From Cichorium intybus (Eukaryota > Streptophyta > Magnoliopsida > Asterales > Asteraceae): a DNA stretch of 64,000 bases. The position numbers and the translations under genes are program-made. The notes beneath the pieces are model-generated. The model was not told the DNA's origin and made no database searches. It worked only from the letters and a program-made list of their open reading frames with translations. The stretch spans positions 80,186,494-80,250,493 of the forward strand of contig CM042013.1 in the NCBI GenBank assembly GCA_023525715.1, written 5' to 3'. Position 1 is the first letter of the stretch, and the number at the start of each line of letters is the position of its first letter. Shown here piece after piece: positions 22,349 through 34,700 of the stretch.

Positions 22349-23638
22349 ATGGCGACAAAAGATGCTTGTGAAGTCTCTTGCTCTTCTCAATCGTGTGTTG
22401 ATATAATTGCCAAACTTCACGAACACAACGATAATTTAGTTAGAGAAATATTTGAAATAGAAAATCTCGTCTATAAACATAAAAAGAAACTGAAACCTCT
22501 CCAAGAAGCACTAGAAGCTAAAAAGAACAACTTTAATAAATTGCAAGAAGAATACAGCGTAAAGAGTTGTCATCTCAGATTTGCTAATGAGGAGATCGTC
22601 AAATTAACTGCCAAGCGTGACTCTTTGAAAGCTAAAATTCAAGATGCTGACTTTGTTTTCAGAAGGTTTGAAGGGTCAAGTGCGATAGTCTAATCGATGA
22701 TCGAGAAACAATTTTACCGCACCCCTTTCAACAACAAAAGTGTTCCACCTCCTTTCAACAACAATTTTACCCCACCCCTTGAAACCGACGAGTCAGAAAA
22801 GTGTTATCTTTCCAAGTTCATCCCAAAAGATTTATCTGGCACCGCTGAGAAGGTTGAAGAGAAAATTGCTAATGTTTTTGTTCAGTGTGTAGATAAAATT
22901 GAGAAAGATGATGATGAGTTCAGTTCTGAAAAGAAATCTTCAAACACCTCATCTACAGTTACTTCTGAAGACCATGTGGGCAAAGGCACTGAGGCTGCTA
23001 GTTGTTCAAAGAAAAGAAATGATGCAGCTACAAGCTCAAATGTTCAGGCCTCTAGAAAATTCAAGCCACAAAAGTTTGTGAAGGAGGGTGACATTCCCTG
23101 TGGACCAAGACCTAGTCCTAGTAAATGTGGTTGTGCTTGTACTTGTGGAAACTCCTTGAAAAACTCAAAAGGAAAAGGACCAAGTCACAACCTCATCTAC
23201 TTGAAAAGACAAACATGCTTCAACTATGGGATTGCAGGTCACATCGCCAGGAATTGTCCTTATCACCCATATATTCCCTTCTATGCACAGCGCTGGCAAA
23301 ACGTGTCAGGGAGAAGGTCTTCCAAAAGAAAGCCCTCAAGATCACGTTCAAGAGATGGTGACTGGAATGAAACTAAGGCCAAGAAGCAGGCCCTTAAGGA
23401 CAAGAAGACCGATTCGAAAGATAACTCTGCCAAATCGAAATCGGTAAGGTCGAGTTCATCTCAAGGATCGTCCTCGAGTCCACACTGGCAACAGAAGCAC
23501 AAGTCAAGGGGGAGTCCTGTTTTGAAATCAACTGTTAATACACCCATCAGTTCAAACAACAAGAAACTTAAGCCAAACTACCGATGGATACCAAAAGACC
23601 GCGTTTCCAAATCATCCAATTGTCCTGCTAACTCTTAA
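22349..23638 (+). pseudogene. Sirevirus-like gag with one in-frame stop
   Basis: One reading frame from ATG 22349 to TAA 23638, about 429 codons, broken only by TAA at 22691-22693. The N-terminal part (residues 15-110) is rich in Lys, Glu and Leu and likely a coiled coil. The middle is Ser/Lys-rich. A CCHC zinc knuckle, CFNYGIAGHIARNCP, lies at about 23217-23261, followed by a basic Arg/Ser/Lys tail. Gag of such elements assembles the particle and binds RNA. A frame this open in an element without pol suggests a gag-only parasite that decayed recently, or chance. It reads into the protease scrap after 23638 only with further breaks. Confidence 0.75.
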
Positions 23639-23769
23639 TGTTCTTTATTTAATAAGCAGGATATGATCTTGGAAAGAGTGAAGTGTGTGGCTAGCAATGG
23701 AAAACCCAGCTTCAAGATGGACTGGGTTCCTAAGACAAATTAATCCCACATCTGTGCAGGAGCAGCTAT

Positions 23770-23960
23770 AGAGGAATATCATCTGATCTCGGTTTGCTGA
23801 TAATGGCTGTTCCAAGCACATGATAGGAGACATCTGTCAACTGTACAACACTCAAATCATTAATGGAGAGTATGTGTCCTTTGCGGGAGGGGAGAGAGGA
23901 ATGATCACATGGGGTTCGTATCCAACGATGTGTTGAAGATTGAAAAGGTAACTTCGTTCC
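23770..23960 (+). pseudogene. Copia protease scrap
   Basis: Broken frames contain NGCSKHMIGDICQLYN, then NGEYVSFAGGERG, the shape of the copia protease site (D-[ST]-G-C-S-x-H-M-T-G) and its downstream glycine-rich strand. The catalytic Asp position reads Asn (DNG in place of D-[ST]-G). Nothing of integrase or later domains follows. Confidence 0.6.
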
Positions 23961-25670
23961 TGAACTGTTTTGATTCGTTTTGATGACTAATAGTTCAATT
24001 TTGTATATTTTCTTTTTGTTTCTAGTTAAATTTGTGCATTTTTGTTTATTATACTCTATGCACAAATTTAGGGGAGAATTAAAAAATACAAAAAAATATA
24101 AAATTCAAAAATACAAAAATATGTCTTTTACCTTTATGTCCTTTCTTTTCAGAAAACTTAAAAAATCCAAAAATATGTTTTTCGTTTCATGTCTTTCCTT
24201 TCAGAAATTTAAAAATCCAAAAAAATATTTTTTTGTACACAACTTGCACGACCGTCAATGTTCCTGATCAATACCAATCAGGAATACAGATCAAAACCTC
24301 ATGTCAAAGATGTGACTCACTATTACCGTGACTCGCTAAGACATTCCTTACCTACCGACGACGCACTGAGTTATACCACTCACTGCTGAGGTAACACTTA
24401 ACTGTTGATGATACTTACTGTTACACCATGGTAAGTTTGAAGCATTGATAACCATTTGCTGACCCAGTCCTAAAGTTAATTCTACAACATCAAACTTCTA
24501 GACACTTTTAGAGAAACCACTCAGAGTCGAGAGTTACAAAGTTTGTGCCGATGATTAGATTGCATACCGTAATATATCATACGCACCAATTCATTCTCAA
24601 CCACCTCTATCTGTCTGTTGCAAGAAATAAACGACTCATCACTTTAAACCAAGTGGTGATGATATTTTGAAACTCTATGCCAGTGATCTCTGCTACAACA
24701 CCAGTGGTAGATGTGAGGCATCAACAACCATTCTTACCTACAAAGCTTCTAATTCAAGAGTTGGATGACTTAGTGTAATAAACCATACACTGATGACAAT
24801 TCGAAAGTCTAGACGATGGGTATGTCTAGTAACCAAGACATATTACACGCTCATACCACTCTTGACCATGATCTTCTTCTAATAAAGATGTTCGTGAGTC
24901 AATGTGATTTTACCTCACATTGATGATACATCGAAACTGTGGGTCAGTGATCGTTGTTGTTTACCACAATAGCTGTGAGACCTCAACAACTTTACCGGAT
25001 TCAAAATTGGCACTAGGATGGTACACTTCGCAGAGTTTGGATACCATTGAACGTCTCGCCAAGAGCCAAGTCAACTTGTTGACTTGTCAACTGCATGAGA
25101 TCTTTGATCAAGGATATGCAGGGGCCAAAATCAAAACGGCAACGAGTAGTTCACCGATACTCAAACAATCGCAGTGCGTTCCTCCCGGTTCACACAGATA
25201 CTGCGAGAAGGCTCGTCCTGAGCCAAGGCTGGGTCCTTGAACAACTGTGGTGAGAGTTTTATGACTCTGTGACCCACATGATTTTTGGTCATCATTACGC
25301 ACTGGTTATAGTCGAAGACAATCTAGTGAAGTCTTTCAAGTGATGGAGCCAAAAGTGAAGATTGAAGTTTCAACACAATAATTTCAACCCCAGAGAAGGT
25401 GAATCATAATTCCATACGACAAGCTGCGTTAAATTCCTCCTCAAAAGTTTCTGTTGCTACAATCATACCTTTATGTGATCAAGAAAAGAAGTGAAGAGTC
25501 AGACTCCAATTCCAGTCAAAGTCAAAAGAAAAGCTGGTTGTGCTTATTCAAGACCTATGCTGAAACCCGTACCCAATGTGCGTTCAATTTCAAACCTGAA
25601 GACAGTCTGATACCAAAGATGAAGTTGTCTCTGCAACGTGCTGAAACCTATCAACATCTATACCCGTCAC
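23961..25670 (+). other. Non-coding 3' region of Sirevirus-like element
   Basis: About 1.7 kb without a supported gene. It starts with T-rich and A-rich stretches and CAAATTTAGGGGAGAA, then a region with repeated phrases such as ACTGATGAC, TTGATGATAC and CAGTGATC. The open frames at 24920-25240 and 25454-25765 lack any recognisable motif and could be remains of an extra open frame. Confidence 0.5.
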
Positions 25671-25673
25671 CTG

Positions 25674-25791
25674 CTAAGGGGGAGATTGTTATGCTAAGGG
25701 GGAGATTGTTGAAATGTTCTGCAGTGTACAACCGAAACCAAGTTCAAGACAGAGCTCGAAGTTAAATGAAAGCATTAAACCAAGGGGGAGA
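25674..25791 (+). promoter_or_regulatory. Triplicated polypurine tract
   Basis: CTAAGGGGGAGATTGTT occurs twice back to back (about 25676 and 25693) and again as CCAAGGGGGAGATTGTT directly at the 3' LTR (25779-25794). The last is the expected plus-strand primer. Confidence 0.85.
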
Positions 25792-25792
25792 T

Positions 25793-26234
25793 TGTTGGGC
25801 CATAATTATGATTGGTTTAAGCTTTGCATTTAATCAGACCAAATTCAAGAGTTTCTGGGCTAAAACGAAGAATTTATTGGACTGCAGGATGATTTCGGTG
25901 GTGGCATGACCGAAATCCCCATGGATTTCGGTTGGGCCTCTCACGATTTCGGTGGGCTTGGGTGTGGATGGGCTTAGATTATAGGTTAAGTATAAATAGC
26001 ATTTTCCTTGTCATTTGTTATGTTGGTGAAATTGGGAGCTTAGAGTGTTAGAGAGAATTTGTTCATTCGACCTACAAGAACCTTATGTACCCGACTATTA
26101 TCAATATAGTGTGCATTGAAGGTTTGTAGTAATCCGTTCTTGTTTGTGTTTCATTGTTATTGCTTGATTGGATTCCGCAAAATCAAGTGTTTGATTAATA
26201 CCTGTTTAGATCTAGGATTGTTACGCGACTTACA
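25793..26234 (+). repeat. 3' LTR of Sirevirus-like element (442 bp)
   Basis: TGTTGGGCCATAATTATG to GCGACTTACA. It is nearly identical to 21394-21841, lacking a short stretch (GTTAGA near 21453). Confidence 0.92.
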
Positions 26235-26404
26235 ATGTCCACTCTCACCCACCGCTTCCTTGATTAGTGGAGGGTCGTTAGCAGAACGGATTTGATAGGA
26301 CAACTTAATCTCATTAAAAGTATAATGCTATTAAAGAAAGTACTAGAACCTGTTTAATAAAATATCAAATCTAGTTACTTTACGGAAATGTGAAAGATCT
26401 GCTA

Positions 26405-26570
26405 ACCCATGAAATTACACATTACACTTTATTGGTCGTTAGTGGAGCGTGTGTGGTTTACCAGCACACTAATGGGGACCAATAAAGAGTTGTCATGGGT
26501 ATCTCATAAATTATCATTGTTGATGGAGCATGTGTAGTTTACCGGCACATCAAACTGAGATGATAAATGA
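26405..26570 (+). other. Pair of recurrent hairpins in copia leader
   Basis: Hairpin I: ACCCATGA (26405-26412) with TCATGGGT (26493-26500), CTTTATTGGT (26427-26436) with ACCAATAAAG (26478-26487) and TTAGTG (26439-26444) with CACTAA (26467-26472). Hairpin II: TTATCAT (26511-26517) with ATGATAA (26560-26566) and TTGATG (26520-26525) with CATCAA (26548-26553). Both enclose a core like GTGTGTGGTTTACC. The outer arms of hairpin I differ from those in copies B and C, but both sides changed together. Confidence 0.75.
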
Positions 26571-26905
26571 CATTGAGGTTACCAAGCGTATTTGCATGGT
26601 TTTTCACATCTTATTGTGATCCTCGGTATCCCAGTCACAAATGGAAGAGCATAATCCGAGATAAAACATGCAATTGAATAGTTCAATGAATCTCAAAAGA
26701 CCTAAGAATTTCACTTAATTTTATTATATTCCGCGATGGAATTGGTAAATCGTCATTTACCTACCTTTATAAAATTTACAATTAGATTACGACATCCCTC
26801 TTCAAAGTTGTGAATTATATAGTTGAATCCTAGCCTTAATATTTATCTTTGGGTTAAAATGTTAAGGATTATTCTTATCTAATTAAAACTACCTTTCTTC
26901 TATAG

Positions 26906-29900
26906 ATGTCTACTTCTGCTGATGCTTTTGCTGCCCCATCCGCTCAACAAAATAACCACAATAACTTCTCTTCGATCCTTTCGTTCTGCTCAAAGGTGAC
27001 ATTGGATGGCACCAATTACAACGAATGGATGCGAAACATTAAGATGGCCCTTAGATTCGAGGACAGAGTGTATGTTCTCGAAAAAGAACTTCTCGAAATC
27101 AATCAAGAAACAGCTACTCCTGAGGAATATGCCTCATATAAAAAGCACTACGACGATGCAACCAAAGTGGCTTGCATTATGGTCGCTACTATGGTCCCTA
27201 AATTGCAGAGATTTTATGAGGACTATTGGCCATACGAGATGAACAAGGACCTTATGGAAAAGTTCCATAAGCGAGCTCGTCCAGAAAAGTATGAAGTAGC
27301 CAAGGCCCTCATGGTGTGCAAAATGAAAGAGGGAGAGTCTGTCTACGCCCACGTGTAGAGAATGCTACGATACGTGGAGCGCCTCGTGAAGCTGAATGTG
27401 TATTTTGACGAGGAGTTGGCTATTGATATAATCCTGAATTTCTTCCGTAGTTGTTATGATCAGTTTATCTTAGCATATCATCTGAACAATAGTGAGACCA
27501 CCTTGGCTTAGTTGCACAATATGTTACAGACCGATGAAGCGGGAATGAAGGGTAAAGGTTTAGCCTCCACTTCAGCCAGTGCTCCTATTCTAGCCATTGG
27601 GCAGCGAAAGGGGAAGAAGAGGAAAGGTCCTCCTAAGCAGAACTGGAAGGGCAAGGCCCATGTCGGGTCATCTAGCAATGGCCCAAAGGCTAGGCCCAGT
27701 TTTGACATTCCTCACGTCTCAAATCCCAAAGAGGCCGATTGCTTCTACTGCAACGAGAAAGGGCATTAGAAATGAAGTTGCCAAAAGTACCTGCAAGACC
27801 TGAAGGATGGCAAGATAAAGTCCTTATCTGCAGGTATATACACTATTTCAAATAACTCGTCATCTTCTCATTCTTGGGTCCTTGATACGGGATGTGGTTT
27901 TCATATTTGTTCTAATTTCCAGGGACTATGAGAAAGTGAGGAAGTGGAGCATGGAAGGATAAACTTGATCATCTTCTCCTGTTACCAAGATTGGAGTTTA
28001 TAGTCTAGTGCTTAGTAGTGATGTTAGCTTAGATTTATTAAATTGTTGTTACTCGTCAGAAATGCAATGAAATGTTACTTCATTTCATGCATTGTTCAGA
28101 CAAGGTTATAGATATTCTTTTGATAATTTGAATGGTTCTATTTCTACTTATAAAAATAGTGTTTTTATATTTGAGGCTTTACCTTGTGATGGTGTGTATG
28201 AAACTGTGACATGTGTAGAAAATTTAGGCAATAGTGTATAGACAAGGCGTGCTTGTGGCATTGTTGTCTTGGACACGTTAACAAGAAACGCAACGCCCAA
28301 CTCCAAAAGGATGGAGCGTTGGAATCATTCAACCTTAGGTCGGATGATGTATGTGAATATTGTCTTTTGGGAAAGATGACAAAATCACCTTTCACGGGAT
28401 CTTGTGAAAGAGGTGAAGGTTTGTTAGATCTCATACACACTGATTTGTGTGGACCCTTCAGATCATCCACAAGGGATGCTAATTGATTCTAAGTGACTTT
28501 TACGGATGATTACAGTAGATATGGCTATATCTACTTAATCAATCATAAGTCAGAAACCTTTGAAAAGTTCAAAGACTTCAAGAATGAAGTACATAATCAA
28601 TTAGGCGGGAAGATAAAGATGCTTAGATCCAATAGAGGTGGTGAGTATCTTATTATCGAGTTCCACTACTATCTTAAGGAATGTGGAATAGTTTCACAGT
28701 TGGCCCCTCCCAAGACACTGCAATTGAATGGTGTGGCTGAGAGACGTAACCGGACCTTGTTAGACATGGTTCGTTCCAAGATGAGCCAAGCTTCTTTTTT
28801 TGTTCACTTCTGGGGGTACGCCTTAGAGACAGCCGCCCACATCCTCCCTCCAAAGAAAGTTGCCAAAACACCTCACGAGATGTGGACATGGAAAGTTTCC
28901 TCGTTACCACATATCAAAGTCTGGGGTTGTGAACCTTTCGTAAGACGAAAGATTCATGCCAAGTTAGCAGCTAGAAGTGAGAAGTGTAGTTTCATTAGTT
29001 ACCCAAAGCAGTCTTTTGGATATTTGTTCTACAGACCTAGTGAGAACGTGGTCTTTGTAGCACGAAGAGGAGTCTTGAGAGAGAGAGAGAGAGAGCTCAT
29101 ATTCAAAGAGGACAGTGGGAGTACCATTAACCTTGAAGAAATTCAAGAGTCAACCAATGAAGGGACCCTAGAAGATACTAACACTCAACCAGAGGAAGAA
29201 GTTCCTGTTGAAACGATAAACAACTCATTACCTCTTAGACGTTCCAATAGATTTAGCATGGCACCTGAGTTCTATGGCTTGCATATTAGTACGGATGGTG
29301 ACACGATTGTCAGTGAGAGGACACTGGTAAATTTGGATAAGCTAGCTAGCTACAAGGAAGCAGTGGCAGGCCCTGAGGTTGCTAAATAGAAAGAGGCAAT
29401 GGACAGCGAGATCAAGTCCATGTATGACAACCAAGTTTGGAATTTGGTTTATAATGTACCAGGTCGAAAGACAGTTGGGTGCAAATGGATTTTCAAGAAG
29501 AAGGCTGACATGGATGGAAAGGTACACACTTTCAAGGCTCGACTAGTTGTGAAGGGATTTACTCAATCCCCTGGGGTTGACTATGATGAAACCTTCTCAC
29601 CGGTAGCGAAGATAAAATGTATTAGGATAATGCTCGCCATAGCTACATTTCATGATTATGAAATTTGGCAGATGGATGTCAAGACTGCTTTCCTTAACGA
29701 GAATTTGGCTGAGGATGTTTACATGAATCAGCCAGAGGGTTTTGTAGATACAAAGTTTCCCAATAAGGTGAGCAAGCTTGAGAAATCAATCTACGGATTA
29801 AAACAACCTTCTTGCAGCTGGATTCTCTGTTTTCATGAGAAAGTCAAAGAGTTTGGTTTCTCTAGGAGCAAAGATGAGTCTTGCGTCTATATCAAGGCTA

Positions 29901-30663
29901 GTGGGAGTATAGTAATTTTTCTGGTGTTGTATGTCGATGACATACTACTCCTAGGAAATGACATTCCAACCTTGTAAGAAGTTAAACCTTGGCTTGGAAA
30001 GTGTTTCGCCATGGAAGACCTTAGAGAATCTGCCTATATTCTCGGGATAAGAATATTGAGATATAGAAAGAAGAGACTAACTGGACTTAGTCAAAGTACA
30101 TACTTGGATAAGATACTAAAAAGGTTTAGTATGGAAAATTCCAAGAATGGAGAGCTACCTATCCAGAGCAATGTCAAATTGAGTAAGACTCAAAGCCCAA
30201 GTAGAGATGAAGAGATAGCTTATATGTGTCGGGTACCTTACGCTTCGGCTCTGGGATCGATCATGTACACTATGACATGCACTCACCCTGATGTGTCCTT
30301 TGCTTTGAGAATGGTCAGTCGCTATCAGGGAAACCCTGGCAGAGCTCTGGACAACGGTCAAAAACATTCTCAAGTATTTGCGGAGGAAGAAGGACATGCT
30401 CCCAGTCCTTGGTGGCAGTGATACGTTGAGAGTAAGTGGGTATAGTGACGCCAGTTTCCAGAAAGATAGATACAACGTTCGGTCTCAGTCGGGCTGGGTG
30501 TTTCTTCTAAACGGTGGAGCGGTTACTTGAAAGAGTTCCAAACAAGACATGGTGGCTGATTCAACTTATGAATTAGAGTACATAGCTGCAAGTGAAGCAT
30601 AAATGGAAATTGCTTGCCTGAGGAATTTCATCGGTGACCTTGGAGTAGTCTCGCCCATTCAGG
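26906..30663 (+). pseudogene. Ty1/copia polyprotein (gag-PR-INT-RT-RH), decayed
   Basis: Starts at ATG 26906. Domains in order: gag (LDGTNYNEWMRNIKMALR, 27003), zinc knuckle CFYCNEKGH (27742), protease WVLDTGCGFHIC (27876), GAG-pre-integrase LWHCCLGHVN (28253), integrase (TDDYSRYGYIYL, 28500; GVAERRNRTLLDMVRSKM, 28732), reverse transcriptase (WIFKKKADMDGKVHTFKARL, 29488; YVDD near 29930) and RNase H (SDASFQKDR, 30447). In the integrase motif before GGEY the family's Asp reads Asn (SNRGGEY, 28629), so one catalytic residue is missing. Nearly the whole chain stays in one frame with at least eight in-frame stops; 27775-28230 and about 30380 show frame changes. The Tekay insertion at 30664 removes the end of RNase H. 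Confidence 0.9.
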
Positions 30664-31762
30664 TGTGACAACTGTCAATTTGGTCAACAAAAGTCAACCT
30701 AGGTCAACCGAAGCATACGTTAAGTCAATATGTGGAAATGTAATGTTTCATAACATTTACGATGTATTATTAGATATTATAATACTACATATGCTAATTT
30801 AATTCACTTATCGAGTAAACGCTGTAAATGCAGATAATAAACTACAATAGCGTAAAAATTCGATAATCATACAAATATTATTTTGGGAATAATAATATTC
30901 ATAAAACGATGTATTCGTGAATACGAATCTGTGGACATATAGAACGTCGAAAATGGAGTTCGTATGTGAAAATTACAACAGTAAATTCGCTGTGAACGAT
31001 AAATGTACACAGGGTTTAGACCTAAAATACGAAACGTGGTGCCTTAAACATCAAAAATGGGATAACGAAACATATATTATGAAGCGTAATATTTTCTAGT
31101 ATTTAATTTCATAGCCAAATATATTTTTCGGTAAAATGTTAAAAATCGTGTATTCAGAAGAATACTGCGCTTAAACGCGTATACCATCATCTAACAAGTT
31201 ACGAGTCAATCTAAATGAATGTTTAGCAATGTTTTCATACATAATATTTATTTATAATATCATTTCTCCAAAAACTTATAAGAATACTCCAAACGTTTTA
31301 CGTATTTTATAAAAATACACATATTTATAAACTAATGGGTATAACTTACAAAAGACCACCCCTACCCCCCCCTCACCCCATCGGCAGCCAAGGATCACCC
31401 AACATCACACCATGATCTTATGTCACTATTCCAAATCCTAGCCATATGGTCTAGATGTGATTTTCTTATTAAATAATTAAAACTAAAAATCTTTCAAAAT
31501 CTAATATAAAGAACTTAGACCTTCTCATTTGACTAGCCAGTCCTCTCCATACTCTCTCTTTCTCTCTAACTTTCGGCCCACCACCACCACATACAACCAC
31601 CGGCCACCCTCCAACACCACAAACAATTGCCGACCACCACCCTCCACCACCACGACCACCATTTTCAAGAGTTTTCCAAGTCAAATTTGGTAAATTATGT
31701 TTACCTCGTGATTTTAAGACTTCTAATACCACTTTCATCTCTTTTACACACACTAACATTCA
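30664..31762 (+). repeat. 5' LTR of Tekay-type element, 3' half deleted
   Basis: TGTGACAACTGTCAATTTGG to ACACTAACATTCA. It aligns closely with 35475-36582, then jumps into gag. Confidence 0.88.
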
Positions 31763-34700
31763 CGATCATGGGGTGTGTAAAGAAATATATTGGGACTTTT
31801 CCTAAATGCAGCAAATGTAACTTCCACCATCATGGGGTGTGTAAAGAAATGCATTGTACAAACTGTGGCAGAAAGGGGCATACTTCACGTTTCTGCAGAG
31901 CTTCAACTCAACAAGCCACCCCAACCTCTAATGCTGGGGGTGAGTCGAGCTTGTTATGGATGTGGGGTAACGGTGCATTTTAAAAGGGAGTGCCTGAAGG
32001 CAAAGAACAAGGCTGTTGGAAGCATGGGAAGAGTTTTAGCTATGGGACGCGCGGAATCAGTAGAGGATCCCATTGTGGTTACCGGTACATTCCTCCTCAA
32101 TAACTCATATGCATGCATACTATTCGATAGCGGTGTGGAGAGGAGTTTTGATAGCCATGAGTTTAAATATTTACTAAAACAAAAACCCCAACTACTCAAT
32201 GAAACATTCATAGTAGAAATGGTTAATGGCAAAACAGAAAGTACCAACGATATATACGTAGGATGCGCACTGACCCTGAACGGTCACTCCTTCCAAATCG
32301 ACCTTATGCATGTTAGAATAGGAAGCTTTGATGTGATTGTTGGTATGAATTGGCTGATTCCTCATCATGCCGATATCATGTGCTACAAAAGAGCCATCCG
32401 ACTTCAGCTACCAGATAGCAAGACTCTTTTCATCTACGGCGATAAACCCAGCACCGGTCTCCGAATCGTGTCTTGCATTAAAGCTCGAAAGTACCTACAC
32501 AAAAGATACCACGCGTTCCTAGCCCACGTGGTTGATGAGAAGAAAGAAGTAAAGAGTATCAAGGAGATTCCCGAAGTCTGCGACTTTTCCGATGTATTCC
32601 CAGAAGACCTTCCAGGAGTACTACCCGCCCGACAAGTCGAGTTCAGAATCGAATTGATTCCTGAAGCCACCTCTGTAGCAAAAGCGCTATATCGGTTAGC
32701 CCTGGCAGAAATGCAGGAATTATCTAGTCAGCTGAACGAACTACTAAGTAAAGGGTTCATCAGGCCGAGCTTCTCACCTTGGGGAGCACCGGTCTTATTC
32801 GTAAAGAAGAAGGATGGATCATTCCGTATGTGCATTGACTATCGGGAGTTGAACAAGCTCACTATCAAGAACCGATATCTGTTACCCCGAATTGGTGACC
32901 TATTTGACCAACTCCAAGGATCAAGTTACTTCTCAAAAATCGATCTAAGGTCGGGGTATCATCAACTCAGAGTCCAGAAGGAAGATGTTTCTAAAACAGC
33001 ATTTAGAACTCGTTACGGAAACTACGAGTTCGTTGTGATGCCCTTCTGATTGACTAATGCGCCCGCTGTGTTCATAGACCTAATGAACCGCGTATGCCGA
33101 CCTTACTTAGATAAATTCGTGATAGTGTTCATCGACGACATATTGATCTATTCACGAAGTAAGGAGGAACATAGTCAACACCTACGACAAGTTTTGGAGA
33201 CGCTAAGGGTGGAAAAGTTGTATTCAAAGTTTTCAAAATGTGAATTTTGGATTCGAAAGGTGGACTTTCTAGGCCACGAAGTCAGCGAGGAAGGGATACA
33301 TGTGGATCCCTCCAAAATCAAAGCCATCGAAAACTAGGAAGCACCGAGAACACCGAAGGAAATCTGCCAGTTTTTGGGTCTCGTTGGCTATTATCGAAGA
33401 TTCATACAGAACTTTTCCAAGATCGCAAATTCCACTTGCTGCCCTGACACAGGAAGGAGTAACCTTCAACTGGGAAGATAAACAAGACACTGCCTTCCAG
33501 ACTCTAAAGCAAGATTTATCCAGCGCTCCAGTTCTGTCGCTTCCAAAAGGAATAGAAGACTTTGTGGCATACTGCGATGCATCCAACCAGGTTCTGGGTT
33601 ACGTACTCATGCATAGAGGATAGGTCATTGCCAATGCTTCAATGCAACTGAAAACCCATGAGGTCAACTACACCACTCATGACCTCGAGTTGGGAGCAGT
33701 AGTATTCGCATTAAAGATCTGGAGGCACTACCTTTATGACACTAAGTGTACAATCTTCACTGACCACAAGAGTCTCCAACACATTCTCAACCAAAAGGAG
33801 CTCAACATGAGACAACCACGATTGGTGGAGTTACTGAGTGACTATGAATGCAAAATTCGTTACCACCTGGGCAAGGCCAATGTAGTAGCTGATGCCCTAA
33901 GTCGTAAGGAGTACTCGGGCCGCCGAGTGAAATCATTGACATTAACAATCCATTCACATCTATCCACTCAGATCAAGGAGGCGTAACTTGAAGCGTTGAA
34001 ACCTGAGAATGTCGCAAGTGAAGCCTTGCAAGGAATGGATAAAATCCTTGAGGTCAAGGATGACGGAGCTCGTTACCTCATGAATCGAATCTGGACACCA
34101 AGATTCGGCGGTTATAAAGACATTATCATGAACGAGGCTCACAAAACCAGAGACTCTGTTCATGCCGGGTCGGATAAGATGTATCTAGACCTCAAGAGAC
34201 TATATTGGTGGCCAAACATGAAAGCAGAGATTGCTACATATGTGGGCAAGTGTTTGACTTGCGCCAAGGTCAAGGTGGAGTATCAAAAGCCCTCGGGTTT
34301 ACTACAACAACCAGAAATACCCGAGTAGAAGTGGGAGCGAATAACCATGGAGTTCATAACTAAGTTACCCAAAACAACTGGTGGGCTAGACACCATATGG
34401 ATAATTGTCGATAGGTTGACCAAGTCCGCACACTTCCTGCCCATCAAAGAAACTGACAAAATGGAGAAACTGACAAGGACGTACATCAAAGAGATTGTAC
34501 GATTTCATGGTGCGCCAATATCCATTATCTCGGATAGGGATAGTCGATTTACGTCACGAATTTGGCAATCCTTGCAAAAGGCCTTGAGTACCAGACTTGA
34601 CATTAGTACAGCTTACGATCCACAAACCGATGCGCAAAGTGAAAGAACCATCCAAACGCTGGAAGACATGTTAAGAGCTTGTGTGATAGACTTCGGTAAG

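Larger units (their letters stand above)
21394..26234 (+). mobile_element. Sirevirus-like non-autonomous copia element (4841 bp)
   Basis: LTRs at 21394-21841 and 25793-26234, primer site at 21844-21856, gag at 22349-23638, a protease scrap near 23780-23960, then about 1.7 kb of non-coding DNA and polypurine tracts. Integrase, reverse transcriptase and RNase H are absent. TGTTGG LTR starts, CAAGGGGGAGATTGTT tracts and a long non-coding 3' part suggest the Sirevirus (SIRE/Maximus) group. It sits in the copia leader. The flanks show no target duplication, and about 15-20 bp of host sequence present at 40055-40075 are missing, so a small deletion accompanied or followed insertion. Confidence 0.82.
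20151..30663 (+). mobile_element. Ty1/copia element, truncated at both ends, with one nested insertion
   Basis: Truncated 5' LTR (20151-20830), initiator-Met primer site (20832-20844), leader (20845-21393 and 26235-26905, interrupted by the Sirevirus-like element) and a decayed polyprotein (26906-30663). A Tekay-type insertion at 30664 ends it within RNase H; the remaining pol and the 3' LTR are not found on the far side (37723 onward). LTR and leader match the non-autonomous copies A, B and C, so this element or a relative probably supplied their proteins. Confidence 0.82.

Noticed and set aside
24920..25765. Two open frames in the 3' part of the Sirevirus-like element, considered as an extra gene
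   Set aside because: No motif, composition like the surrounding non-coding DNA, and no start context worth calling.
26405..26570. Hammerhead or other self-cleaving ribozyme (retrozyme) in the recurrent hairpins
   Set aside because: The conserved CTGANGA and GAAA boxes of hammerheads are not in place, and I could not fit another known ribozyme consensus by eye.
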